From positions 30,501 to 94,500 of the forward strand of contig JAUILA010000023.1 in assembly GCA_030432655.1 (NCBI GenBank): 64,000 nucleotides of DNA. Direction: 5' to 3'. This document shows, in pieces, positions 55,564 to 63,814 of this stretch; the stretch's first letter is position 1; every line of letters starts with the position of its first letter. The position numbers and the translations under genes were made by a program. The DNA is from Bacteroidia bacterium (GTDB lineage: Bacteria; Bacteroidota; Bacteroidia; Cytophagales; Cyclobacteriaceae). The notes under the pieces are model-generated. The model saw only the letters and a list, made by a program, of their open reading frames with translations, searched no databases and had not been told where the DNA came from.

Positions 55564-56634
55564 ATGATTTATAAGGTAATCTGTCTCATTTTTCTGACCC
55601 TGATCCCGTGGGCAGCCATATGTCAGGATTATGATTCGGTCATTCTAAAACATATCGATAAATTTCCTGAATCGTGTGAGATCATCGTCGGTGTAATTAA
55701 CGGCAAGGAGGAATATAAATTTGGTTTTACAAAACGTGGCCGACTTGTCAAAAAAGCAGACCATACCAATACCTTGTTCGAAATTGGTTCACTGACAAAA
55801 ACATTTACCGCCGCTTTATTGATGAGGGAGGTTGAGAACGGGAGAATGTCACTGTTTGATCCGGTACAGGATTACCTTGATTTTAGGATCAGGCAGGATA
55901 CTCTTGAAGGTCAAAGACTGAGAATTGTTCACCTCGCCATGCATACGTCCGGACTAAAAAGCCGTCCCTTCATGTCCTATTCAAGATATGCCAGGTACCT
56001 CAAACGGTTTACACCTGAATATCCACCCGGAACTTCCTGGCAGTATAATAACCTGGCCGTAGCGCTGATGGGTCATATTGTGCTGGACCTGAATGATGCC
56101 ACCTGGAATAAATTACTGCATGAGAAACTGCTTTCTCCTCTTGGAATGAAAAATACCTATTCCACTGCCGCCGAGGCTCCCGGGAAAAACCGCGTGCAGT
56201 GTATCGACAAACGGGGAGCATCCAACGACTGCCGGTTTGAAGTAAATGATCCCTTCATCTGGCCGAGTGGTGCAGTGGTTTCGACCCTGAACGATATGAT
56301 GGTCTGGCTTCGGTCCAATATATATGCAGACCGTCTTCCATCCGGTTTATCGTTTGTGGAAATGACCCATCAGGTTCCAGTGGACAGCATGGCAAATCCG
56401 TTTTTTGAAAGTGCAACACAAGGAATTATTTGGTGGCATGTTCAGGACGGCACAAACAGTTATTTGGCTCATGGTGGAACCACCCCCGATCATACCTCCA
56501 TTCTCATATTTGATCCTGAAAAGAAAAAAGGAGTTTTTGTCTATACAAATAGTACCTGGCCGGAACTTCGCAACGACAATGGCGAACTTACCACCAATTT
56601 GCTGGCGCTGTCACTAATGCGGCATCTGGAATGA
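55564..56634 (+). CDS. secreted serine hydrolase (beta-lactamase class C/DD-peptidase fold)
   Basis: A 356-residue protein with a signal peptide ending about residue 20 (AAICQ). Catalytic motifs of the class C beta-lactamase/DD-peptidase fold are all present: SxxK at S76-K79 (SLTK), YxN at Y161-N163 (YNN) and HGG at H303-G305. Members act as esterases, peptidases or beta-lactamases; environmental single copies are usually esterase- or peptidase-like. No partner genes: preceded by the GntR gene and convergent with the dioxygenase gene. Confidence 0.88.
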   Translation: MIYKVICLIFLTLIPWAAICQDYDSVILKHIDKFPESCEIIVGVINGKEEYKFGFTKRGRLVKKADHTNTLFEIGSLTKTFTAALLMREVENGRMSLFDPVQDYLDFRIRQDTLEGQRLRIVHLAMHTSGLKSRPFMSYSRYARYLKRFTPEYPPGTSWQYNNLAVALMGHIVLDLNDATWNKLLHEKLLSPLGMKNTYSTAAEAPGKNRVQCIDKRGASNDCRFEVNDPFIWPSGAVVSTLNDMMVWLRSNIYADRLPSGLSFVEMTHQVPVDSMANPFFESATQGIIWWHVQDGTNSYLAHGGTTPDHTSILIFDPEKKKGVFVYTNSTWPELRNDNGELTTNLLALSLMRHLE

Positions 56635-56659
56635 ACCGGCACTTACTGCCCTGGAATGC

Positions 56660-57475
56660 TTAAGCGGTCGCACTGTGATCATTATCGGGATTCAGCCAGT
56701 CGAGAGAAGACGTTGCCTGCCTGAAACCTGTCAGTAAATCCATATCCCTGACTTTGTGCAACGGGGTGTACGAGGGATGATGCGATTCTTTATACGGTGT
56801 ATTGGTCCTGGTATTGTAGCAGGAAATCAATGCCCACCGCGGCTTGTCCGACCGGTTCCGGTCAGACCGGTGCAGCAGGTTACTGTGAAAAAACAGCGCA
56901 TCCCCCGGCTCCAGTTCGACATACCTGTGCGGCAACCGTTCCAGGGCAGCCTTTACCACCTCCCTGTCCGCTCCTGCCTGTTCGCCCGAAGTCACATGAT
57001 TCACCCGGCCCATTTTGTGTGAACCTTCGATTACCTGCAGGCACCCATTCTCCCGCGTAGCCTGATCCACTGCAATCATCACGCTAGCCACCTGGTCCGG
57101 GAACAGGAGGCCATTCTGATACCAGTAGCCATAGTCCTGGTGCCAGGTCCAGGCGCCCCCGGTCTGCGGATTTTTCTGGACCAGCTTACTGTGATAATGA
57201 TACACTTCATCGCCCAGCAGGTCCTCCATGCGATCAACCAGCCGTTCACTCCGGGGGAATAAACCGAATATGCTGTCATCCGCGTTATTCCAGAGCGCCA
57301 GGTCCACTTTGCCGCCTTCTCCGTCATCGCGACTGAATGTGGCGGATTTAAGGTTTTCACTGGCCACTGCGGCCTCACGAAGAGCCTGCATTTCCTCACG
57401 GGTGAACAGGCCCTTTTGCAGCAGATATCCCTGCTTTTGATACCTGGCCATTTCGGATTCGGATAACATATTCAT
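56660..57475 (-). CDS. phytanoyl-CoA dioxygenase family protein
   Basis: From the ATG at 57475 the protein has 271 residues (the longer frame begins with TTG at 57490). It is an iron/2-oxoglutarate-dependent oxygenase: WHQDYGYW supplies the first His and Asp, LFFHSNLLHRSDRNRSDKPRWALISCYNTR supplies the distal His and the 2-oxoglutarate arginine, and IEGSHKMGR is a family-typical loop. Hydroxylation of a small molecule is the family reaction; substrate unknown. It is a single gene, divergent from the gene at 57560 across 84 bases. Confidence 0.88.
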   Translation of the reverse strand: MNMLSESEMARYQKQGYLLQKGLFTREEMQALREAAVASENLKSATFSRDDGEGGKVDLALWNNADDSIFGLFPRSERLVDRMEDLLGDEVYHYHSKLVQKNPQTGGAWTWHQDYGYWYQNGLLFPDQVASVMIAVDQATRENGCLQVIEGSHKMGRVNHVTSGEQAGADREVVKAALERLPHRYVELEPGDALFFHSNLLHRSDRNRSDKPRWALISCYNTRTNTPYKESHHPSYTPLHKVRDMDLLTGFRQATSSLDWLNPDNDHSATA

Positions 57476-57559
57476 TATGATAAGATACAATTATTTGGGA
57501 GGAAAAGGAATAAGCAGGATTAGCCGGAACGTTGTTACAGAAAACCATTATCTTGACAC

Positions 57560-58600
57560 ATGCGTTTCTCCCTTTTCCACTTATTGCCTTCCGGTTTTGT
57601 ATTTGGTTTGGTTTTAACCATCCTTTTTTGCATCGATGCTGAAGCCCAGGATGGGATCCGGTGCCTGAATCTGGAACAAATTAATCTTGAGGCGTACGAC
57701 GAATTTGATAAATCGGTCCGGGCCAAAAAAATCATTCTGCTGGGTGAATGGCACTACATGTCACCCAATTCGATCATTCAGGCGGACCTTTTAATGTACC
57801 TGAACAGGACGACCGGTCTGCAGGACCTGCTGCTGGAATTCGGACATGCCGAAGCGTACCTGATCAATAAATACCTTACTACTGGAAGGAAGAAATATCT
57901 GAAGCATACCTTCGGTGGTGCGAAGGGATACGTAGAATACAGGGAAAGCCTTGAAAGGCTGTATCAATACAACAAAACGCGTGAGAACAGTGAAAAACTG
58001 GTCGTGCATGGCCTAGATCTTGAGCGTGAACCTGGGTTGACGGCAAGTATCATTGACCTGGTTTCTGGAATGCCTGGCAAAAAGCAATACAAAAGCTTGC
58101 TTGATTCATTGCAAATACGCCTTGACACCATAGGAATTGACCGTAACCCGATGGAGTTTCTGTTATTCCTGAGGGACAGGTTGCCAGCATCGATATATGA
58201 AGATGATGAGGATGGAAAAATTCTGCGGAACATGGTCTTTAATGACGCTACTATAAAATATATGCATCAGCGGGACGGGAAAATGCTGGAGGCCTTTATG
58301 AAGCTGGATACGACAAATGCCAGGTACCTGGGGCAGTTTGGCACGGCTCACACCATGCTCGACGCGCCTAATTCGCTGGCAACGAAGCTGGCCAGTAAGG
58401 AAAAATATAAAGACGAAGTATTGGTGATCAATATGCATTACCTGGAGGACGACGATAAAGATATTTTTAAAGAGGTAAGTGATTGCGCGGTATTTATGTT
58501 CAGGATTGACCCGGAGAATGAATCAATTGGCTGGCTGCACAAAAGGCAGCATTGGTTTATTATATTGCGGGATCAGGAGATGTATGAGGTCAGAAAATGA
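57560..58600 (+). CDS. divergent erythromycin-esterase-like secreted protein
   Basis: A 346-residue protein with a signal peptide (to about residue 30, DAEAQ). Motif LGEWHYMSPNS (G62, E63, H65) and the later FGTAHTML match the GExxH and second-histidine positions of the erythromycin esterase/ChaN-like superfamily, but the GS-x-E part is changed. DLLLEFGHAEAYLINKYL resembles the segment after the first motif in the gene at 3333. Function unknown; probably a second, diverged member of the family. Confidence 0.6.
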   Translation: MRFSLFHLLPSGFVFGLVLTILFCIDAEAQDGIRCLNLEQINLEAYDEFDKSVRAKKIILLGEWHYMSPNSIIQADLLMYLNRTTGLQDLLLEFGHAEAYLINKYLTTGRKKYLKHTFGGAKGYVEYRESLERLYQYNKTRENSEKLVVHGLDLEREPGLTASIIDLVSGMPGKKQYKSLLDSLQIRLDTIGIDRNPMEFLLFLRDRLPASIYEDDEDGKILRNMVFNDATIKYMHQRDGKMLEAFMKLDTTNARYLGQFGTAHTMLDAPNSLATKLASKEKYKDEVLVINMHYLEDDDKDIFKEVSDCAVFMFRIDPENESIGWLHKRQHWFIILRDQEMYEVRK

Positions 58601-58720
58601 TCAAATTATTTTATATTAAACATCTTACTCAAATTCTTAGGTATGTTATTGATGATGACGCTTCTGCTGAAAAGCATGCATCACTCTTTTTCTCACACTC
58701 AAACACCAACTCGCACTAAC

Positions 58721-58755
58721 AAAAAAAAGACAGTCGAAGTGACTGTCTTTTTTTT
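58721..58755. terminator. bidirectional rho-independent terminator
   Basis: A perfect 15-base stem (A8 GACAGTC / GACTGTC T8) around a five-base loop, giving a T run in either direction. It lies 8 bases downstream of the tRNA gene (minus strand) and 120 bases after the gene ending at 58600. Confidence 0.85.
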
Positions 58756-58762
58756 GTTACCG

Positions 58763-58836
58763 TGGGCCCTGCTGGGCTCGAACCAGCGGCCACCTGATTA
58801 TGAGTCAGGTGCTCTAACCAACTGAGCTAAGGGCCC
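58763..58836 (-). tRNA. tRNA with CAT anticodon, probably tRNA-Ile2 (lysidine) rather than Met
   Basis: A 74-base cloverleaf on the minus strand: 7-bp acceptor stem (GGGCCCT/AGGGCCC), D-arm TAGCTCAGTTGGTTAGAGCA, anticodon stem-loop CCTGACTCATAATCAGG with CAT, and T-arm GCTGGTTCGAGCCCAGC. CCA is not encoded. The CTTAGCTCAG start and the T-arm resemble Ile2 tRNAs, whose C34 becomes lysidine, more than elongator Met tRNA. The terminator lies just downstream. Confidence 0.9.
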
Positions 58837-58844
58837 TCCGCTGC

Positions 58845-58876
58845 GCGGTGAAGTAAGCTCTGCTTTACTTCACCGC
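58845..58876. repeat. inverted repeat between GNAT gene and tRNA
   Basis: GCGGTGAAGTAA (58845-58856) and TTACTTCACCGC (58865-58876) form a perfect 12-bp stem with an 8-base loop. There is no strong T run on the minus strand, so it is more an RNA-processing or protective hairpin than a clear terminator. The stop of a possible 20-codon ORF (58865-58927, minus) lies in one arm. Confidence 0.6.
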
Positions 58877-58923
58877 AATTTTACGCATTCCTTCCATCTT
58901 CTCCATACTTTCCCGAAAAGTTT

Positions 58924-59367
58924 TCATGGTTCCCGCGTCTCCATCCGCTCCATAAGTACCAGGTGAATGCCGTCGGTCCAGTAATGATTCTCCCGGCGCA
59001 CAACGTCAAACCCGAATTTGCTGAAAAATCCTTCCGCCAGCTGGGAGGTCCATACTTCCGTCCGTTCCACCCCCTGCCTGTTCAATTCGCCCAGGTTGTG
59101 CTCAACCAGCTTCCGGCCTGCTCCGCTGCCCGCCATCTCAGGATGCACCAGGTACCAGGAAAGCCGTCCCCAATTCTCCTGTAAATGATGTCCGCCACCA
59201 GCCTTTATCTTCCCATCCATCGTAATCACAAAATAGGTTCCCCCATGCTCCGCCAGGTAGCTCCGGAAATCTGCCAACTCACCGGCTCCAAAATACGCGG
59301 GCACTAGCATCTTAAAAATCTCCTCCAGCGCTGGCTGATCTTCCTTTTGGTACTTACGCAATACCAT
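58924..59367 (-). CDS. GNAT family N-acetyltransferase
   Basis: A 147-residue single-domain GNAT protein: MVLRKYQKEDQPALEEIF at the start, YLVHPEMAGSGAGRKLVEHN (acetyl-CoA loop) and FFSKFGFDVVRRENHYW near the end. Substrate unknown. Its start overlaps the stop of the upstream DUF1801 gene (59367), so the two are translationally coupled. Confidence 0.88.
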   Translation of the reverse strand: MVLRKYQKEDQPALEEIFKMLVPAYFGAGELADFRSYLAEHGGTYFVITMDGKIKAGGGHHLQENWGRLSWYLVHPEMAGSGAGRKLVEHNLGELNRQGVERTEVWTSQLAEGFFSKFGFDVVRRENHYWTDGIHLVLMERMETREP

Positions 59368-59726
59368 TAATTCGCAGATTCTTTATCCACCTCCGCCAGC
59401 CTGTACTCCACTATCCTTCTGATCAGGTCTTCGGGAAGGGGTTCACCATGTGAAAACTGGATCGAACCCTTGCCGGTCTTGTAATTCTTAAGCTCCTCAC
59501 GAAATGCCTCATTCCCCGTTGGGGTGGCATATAACCCGATATGGCCGTCATAGGCAGCATAATACACCACTATTTTTTTCTTTTTAACCGCCGGCATATT
59601 ATAGCTGATTACCTCCTCCACCCCAGGTGCAGCGTCCAGGATACATCTGCGTAGTTGTCCGCAACGTTCCAGGGCCATTCCCTCCAAATCCGCCATGTAC
59701 TGATCCACGGTCTTGTATTTACCCAT
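59367..59726 (-). CDS. DUF1801 domain-containing protein
   Basis: A 119-residue protein with the DUF1801 pattern: VDQYMADL, LRRCILDAAPGVEEVISYNMPAVK and HIGLYATPTGNEAF, ending KGSIQFSHGEPLPEDLIRRIV. Function is unknown; the fold resembles YdhG/YjhX-type proteins. First gene of a two-gene unit with the GNAT gene, with which it shares one base (TAATG). Confidence 0.87.
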   Translation of the reverse strand: MGKYKTVDQYMADLEGMALERCGQLRRCILDAAPGVEEVISYNMPAVKKKKIVVYYAAYDGHIGLYATPTGNEAFREELKNYKTGKGSIQFSHGEPLPEDLIRRIVEYRLAEVDKESAN

Positions 59727-59774
59727 GAGTTGTTTTTTGAAATAAGTTACACAAGAATTCCCGTATCACACAAA

Positions 59775-59796
59775 ACCACTGCCCGAAGGCAGTGGT
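59775..59796 (-). terminator. terminator with TTCG tetraloop
   Basis: On the minus strand, ACCACTGCC-TTCG-GGCAGTGGT followed by TTTG: a 9-bp stem closed by the very stable UUCG tetraloop. It lies 31 bases after the stop of the membrane-protein gene at 59828-60325. Confidence 0.75.
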
Positions 59797-59827
59797 CTGA
59801 AGGTGAGATGCATCCGGCATTGCTCCC

Positions 59828-60325
59828 CTATGAAGCCAACTTAATATTATGGTGATGCAGATCCTGCAATGTCAAAGACTTATTCTCCTGCTTAACCATC
59901 TTTTCCGACGATTCATATCGCACCTGAAGTTCATATATTGATTTTCGGGTCTGGTAATGATTCCAGGCCCGGGAAATAATCATTCCCAGGAGAGTAAACA
60001 GTAAAAACAGCGCTAAACTGGTCAGAACTCCAATTCGGGCTACAGGCAACAGGCCACTCAGCATGATCAGGATAAAAAGGTAATAGACCACCGCACCTGC
60101 CACCCTGCCGCTCCGGCAGGAACTCCTGGCAAGCAGGCAGGTCAGCTGATGCTCAAGCCGCTCATTTTCCCGCTGCGTAAGCTGCCGGATCCGCAGCCTG
60201 AACCGGCGTTGATTCCTGTGAAGGAAACCTATGTCGCGACGTAACAGACTGAGCTCTTTGAACTCTCGGATGGTATGTTGCTGGAAGTCTTTCATGACAG
60301 TAAACATCATATACCTAAGGTACAT
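59828..60325 (-). CDS. hypothetical membrane protein
   Basis: A protein of up to 165 residues (ATG at 60325; ATGs at 60310, 60307 and 60295 are equally possible, the last giving MKDFQQH). A basic, coiled-coil-like N-terminal region (about 15-70) is followed by two hydrophobic segments (about 75-95, AGAVVYYLFILIML; and 100-120, VLTSLALFLLFTLLG) and a charged C-terminal tail. No family is recognised. It lies alone between the DUF1801 and PPK2 genes. Confidence 0.65.
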   Translation of the reverse strand: MYLRYMMFTVMKDFQQHTIREFKELSLLRRDIGFLHRNQRRFRLRIRQLTQRENERLEHQLTCLLARSSCRSGRVAGAVVYYLFILIMLSGLLPVARIGVLTSLALFLLFTLLGMIISRAWNHYQTRKSIYELQVRYESSEKMVKQENKSLTLQDLHHHNIKLAS

Positions 60326-60382
60326 GCTTACTGTTCTCCAAACATCCCCATCGTTAGTGATTTTACATTGGGAGAATGATCC

Positions 60383-61180
60383 TCAGCTTGACACCTTTTC
60401 AGGCGCTTCATAAGGCACCCGGTCCAGCATGATCTGCATGGCTTTGAGTCGTGCCTGGGTCTTTTTGTTGGCCTTGATGATGGTCCAGGGGGCTATTGCC
60501 GTATTTGTATGGTCAAACACCTTTTGCTTATATTCCGTATACACGTCCCACAGCTCCTGGGCTTTCTCATCCACCGGCGTCATTTTCCAGCGCTTGAGAG
60601 GGTCCGACTTGATGTCCTCAAACCGCCGCTGCTGCTCTGCCTTGTCAATGGACATATAAAATTTGATCAGGATAATACCGTCATTCGTGATCATTTCCTC
60701 AAAATGATTCACCTCGTTCATAAACCGCTGGTATTCCTCCGCCGTACAAAACCCGTTGACCGGTTCGACCACCCCCCGGTTATACCAGCTGCGGTCAAAA
60801 AAGACGATCTCACCCGGGTTGGGCAGGTGATTGATGTAACGCTGAAAATACCATTGCCCTTTTTCCTGCTCCGTCGGCTTTGGCAAGGCCACCGTTTTAT
60901 AGTGACGCGGGTTCAGGTGGTGATTGATCCGCCGGATCGCCCCGCCTTTACCGGCTGCGTCACGCCCTTCAAAAATGACACACACCCGCTTCTTTTCCTT
61001 AATAACCCAGGTCTGCAGCTTGATCATCTCTACCTGAAGCCGTTCCACTTCCCGCTCGTACTTCACATAATTCTTAACCTTCAATGGTTGCACCTTATCG
61101 CCCCCCTGCAGCATCAGTTTAAGGGCCTTGTTTGAATTGAGTAGTTTTAATTCCTTCTCCGTCAGCTTTTTCATCATCAT
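60383..61180 (-). CDS. ppk2: polyphosphate kinase 2 family protein
   Basis: A 265-residue PPK2: Walker A-like VIFEGRDAAGKGGAIRR, HLNPRHYKTVALPKPT, FDRSWYNRGVVEPVNGF (Walker B region) and KSDPLKRWKMTPVDEKAQELWDVY. PPK2 enzymes phosphorylate ADP, GDP or NMPs with polyphosphate. It starts inside the stop codon of the second PPK2 gene (TAATG), so the pair is translated together. Confidence 0.92.
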   Translation of the reverse strand: MMMKKLTEKELKLLNSNKALKLMLQGGDKVQPLKVKNYVKYEREVERLQVEMIKLQTWVIKEKKRVCVIFEGRDAAGKGGAIRRINHHLNPRHYKTVALPKPTEQEKGQWYFQRYINHLPNPGEIVFFDRSWYNRGVVEPVNGFCTAEEYQRFMNEVNHFEEMITNDGIILIKFYMSIDKAEQQRRFEDIKSDPLKRWKMTPVDEKAQELWDVYTEYKQKVFDHTNTAIAPWTIIKANKKTQARLKAMQIMLDRVPYEAPEKVSS

Positions 61181-62079
61181 TATTCTACGTTATAAATGGA
61201 ACGGTGAAACCTCATGACCACATTGGGGTCAGGCAATACATGGGTATCCGCCTCTTCCTTCCCGTCATATTCAAACTGCGAAAGGACATACCGCATACTT
61301 TCCAGCCTGGCGGTCTTTTTCACATTTGTCTTCACAATGATCCATGGACTGAACGAGTTGTGGGTCCGGCTGAACATCTGCTCCTTGTAATAGGTGTATT
61401 TATCCCACAGCTCCTGCCCTTTCTGATCCACCGGACTCAGCTTCCACTGTTTCAGCGGATTGGCATTCCGCGACGAAAACCGCCGCATCTGTTCGTTCTT
61501 TGTAATGGAAAACCAGAATTTAATCACATGCACCCCGTCTTCGTACAGCATATGCTCGTACTCGGGAACCTGGCGCATGAAGCGCTGGTACTGATCTTCG
61601 TCGCAGAAACCCATGACCGGCTCCACCACCGCCCGGTTATACCAGCTGCGGTCAAAAAACACAATCTCACCAGCTTCCGGCAATACCCGGATATACCGCC
61701 TGAAATACCATTGCTTCATTTCCTTGTCCGTCGGTTTGCTGAGCGCAACCACGCGCATGGCCCGGGGATTCAGGTGTTCGGCAAAACGCTTGATCGATCC
61801 GCCTTTGCCCGCAGCATCGCGCCCTTCAAAAATGACCGCCACCCGTTTTTTTTCCTTAACGATCCACGACTGCAGCTTCACAAGCTCTGCCTGCAGTTTC
61901 CTGAGCTGTTCTTCGTATTCGATATTAAAGAGGATCTTCTCAATATTGCGCCCTCTCCTTTCCAGGCAATTGATCAGGTCCTCATTGGTTTTGATTTGAT
62001 CAAAATCTTCCTGCGTGAGTAATTTTCGCTCTTTGAGCCGGTTCTGAACCGCCTTGTCATGTAATATAAATTCGCCCAT
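61180..62079 (-). CDS. ppk2: polyphosphate kinase 2 family protein (second copy)
   Basis: A 299-residue PPK2 related to the next gene: FEGRDAAGKGGSIKRF, LNPRAMRVVALSKPT, FFDRSWYNRAVVEPVMGFC and SRNANPLKQWKLSPVDQKGQELWDKY. Its N-terminus has an extra helical stretch and its C-terminus an extra tail (PDPNVVMRFH). Two paralogues in a row may differ in nucleotide preference (ADP or GDP). The gene is divergent from the beta-propeller gene at 62282 across a 202-base gap in which no clear site was seen. Confidence 0.92.
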   Translation of the reverse strand: MGEFILHDKAVQNRLKERKLLTQEDFDQIKTNEDLINCLERRGRNIEKILFNIEYEEQLRKLQAELVKLQSWIVKEKKRVAVIFEGRDAAGKGGSIKRFAEHLNPRAMRVVALSKPTDKEMKQWYFRRYIRVLPEAGEIVFFDRSWYNRAVVEPVMGFCDEDQYQRFMRQVPEYEHMLYEDGVHVIKFWFSITKNEQMRRFSSRNANPLKQWKLSPVDQKGQELWDKYTYYKEQMFSRTHNSFSPWIIVKTNVKKTARLESMRYVLSQFEYDGKEEADTHVLPDPNVVMRFHRSIYNVE

Positions 62080-62281
62080 AGGCTGTTATCTTTTGATTCC
62101 GAAGCATACAATTTACAAAATAGATCGTTTGCGAAATCTATATGAGGAGATAAATCATCTTAAAAACTGCCATTCCGCAGGTGAACAGGGATTTTACTCA
62201 ACTGTGATTCTCCCGTGATCTTTTCGTGACCTGGTATGGCAAGATTTACATGGAATCAATTCCTAACCAAATCTTAAGACG

Positions 62282-63499
62282 ATGAAAAACTACTTCAAAC
62301 TACTTATGTTATTTGTTCCTGCCTTGCTGATGACGGCCTGTGATCAGGATGAAAACCAGCTTGTGCCGGAGAATGATGATCTTCAGGCAGGCGAACAAAA
62401 TTATCTGTTAGAAGAACAGGAGATCCTGGATGTCCTGGAGCTGGAGAATAACCAGGCGGATGCCCGCCGGGGTGTTTCCTCTTCCGTCGTATACACGCTG
62501 AGCAACGAATCTTCCGGAAACCGCGTGATTGCTTTCCAGATGACCGGCGAAGGCATGCTGGAAGAAATGGACAGCTATCCAACCGGCGGATATGGAACGG
62601 ACGGCGGACTGGGCAACCAGGGTGCACTGGCATTGAGTAACTCCGGACGCCTGTTATTTGCTGTCAATGCCGCCAGCAATGAGATCAGTGCATTCTTTGT
62701 ACGCCGGGATGGCAGCCTGTACCTGATCGATACCGCTCCCTCAGCCGGGGAAATGCCTATCAGTATTACTTCTCACCGCGGGCTTATTTACGTGCTGAAT
62801 GCAGGTGGAACCGGAAACATTGCAGGATTCGCATTCAACTGGCACGGCGAACTGGTCAACCTGCCCGGATCCAATCACGGGCTGAGCAGTGATGCAGCTG
62901 GTGGTGCACAAATTTCATTTGCACCGAATGGCCGCTCCTTGATCGTCACCGAAAAAGCCACAAACATGATCACCTCGTATCCGATAGGCAGGTGGGGAAT
63001 TGCCCGCGCAGGGCAGTCGTATCCTTCTGCAGGGATAACACCATTCGGGTTTACATTCGGGAACAGCAATGTATTCTTTGTTTCGGAGGCTGCCGGCGGA
63101 GCTGCTGAAGCCAGTACGGTTTCTTCCTACACAGTTTCCAACGACGGTACGGTAGCACTGGTCGACGGCCCCTTCGCCACGAACGGCACAGCTGCCTGCT
63201 GGGTTGCCGCCACAACAAATGGAAGACAGCTTTTTGTGACCAATACAGGCAGTGATGATATATCCTCACTAAAAGTGCAGGGACGCGGAATGATCGGCTT
63301 CGACAATGGCGGGATGACGACCCCTTCATTCGACGGACCAATCGACGCGATAGTTGACCGCGGCTCCAAATACCTGTTTACACTGACAGGCGCTAATGAT
63401 GCCATTCACACCTATCGCATCGGAGCCAATGGTTCGCTTACCGCTACCGATGTTGATGCCGGACTCCCGATAGGAACCACAGGATTGGTGGTTAGATAA
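62282..63499 (+). CDS. beta-propeller (lactonase-like) lipoprotein
   Basis: A 405-residue lipoprotein (LLMTAC, cysteine 20) followed by an acidic linker and a seven-bladed propeller. Repeats are visible as VVYTLSNESSGNRVIAFQM, LFAVNAASNEISAFFV, LIYVLNAGGTGNIAGF, SLIVTEKATNMITSYPI and LFVTNTGSDDISSLKV, the YVTN/6-phosphogluconolactonase-like pattern. Whether it has lactonase activity cannot be told; many such proteins bind partners at the surface. Confidence 0.78.
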   Translation: MKNYFKLLMLFVPALLMTACDQDENQLVPENDDLQAGEQNYLLEEQEILDVLELENNQADARRGVSSSVVYTLSNESSGNRVIAFQMTGEGMLEEMDSYPTGGYGTDGGLGNQGALALSNSGRLLFAVNAASNEISAFFVRRDGSLYLIDTAPSAGEMPISITSHRGLIYVLNAGGTGNIAGFAFNWHGELVNLPGSNHGLSSDAAGGAQISFAPNGRSLIVTEKATNMITSYPIGRWGIARAGQSYPSAGITPFGFTFGNSNVFFVSEAAGGAAEASTVSSYTVSNDGTVALVDGPFATNGTAACWVAATTNGRQLFVTNTGSDDISSLKVQGRGMIGFDNGGMTTPSFDGPIDAIVDRGSKYLFTLTGANDAIHTYRIGANGSLTATDVDAGLPIGTTGLVVR

Positions 63500-63502
63500 G
63501 TT

Positions 63503-63610
63503 CCCCCCTTGAGGGGGGCGTAGGGGGGTGTACACCCCTGTAGTCCCCTCAAGGGGACATTATACGAGTCACTGTGGGCGTAGGCGGGTGTACACCCCTG
63601 TAGTCCCCTC
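63503..63610. repeat. palindromic repeat cluster with 60-base period
   Basis: A 35-base unit occurs at 63516-63550 and 63576-63610 with one mismatch, exactly 60 bases apart. Each unit holds a palindrome centred on GTGTACAC (GGGGTGTACACCCC in the first, 63525-63538). GTCCCCT-CA-AGGGGAC (63543-63558) and CCCCCC-TTGA-GGGGGG (63503-63518) form further hairpins. It looks like a repetitive extragenic palindrome array, and could also end transcription of the lipoprotein gene. Confidence 0.7.
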
Positions 63611-63814
63611 CAATGTCATTAAGCTAAGGAGATAGGAGATTATATTTTGTAATTTATCTGCGCTTAATGACAGAGCGAGTTTGGGTTTGAGTGTGAGGAT
63701 ACAGTCGAGTAGCCTGAAAAATTCATTATAACGTATGGCACTAACTGCCCAAAGGCTGATTTATTGGGAAGAAGGCATACGCTTCCCTGACACTTTTAGC
63801 AAAGCGTTGCTATT
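63611..63814. other. gene-free region before window-end ORF
   Basis: About 200 bases with no reading frame, RNA gene or clear hairpin recognised. With the repeat cluster it makes the only gene-free stretch over 300 bases (63500-63814). It may include the end of a mobile element if the adjoining ORF is a transposase. Confidence 0.4.

Noticed and set aside
58643..58825. 60-codon ORF after the gene ending at 58600
   Set aside because: It runs through the terminator and the tRNA gene; no coding character.
61204..62022. 272-codon plus-strand ORF
   Set aside because: Antisense to the PPK2 gene, whose catalytic motifs fix the true strand.
63503..63610. possible CRISPR array
   Set aside because: Only two repeat units, strongly palindromic, with no further spacing pattern and no cas genes nearby.
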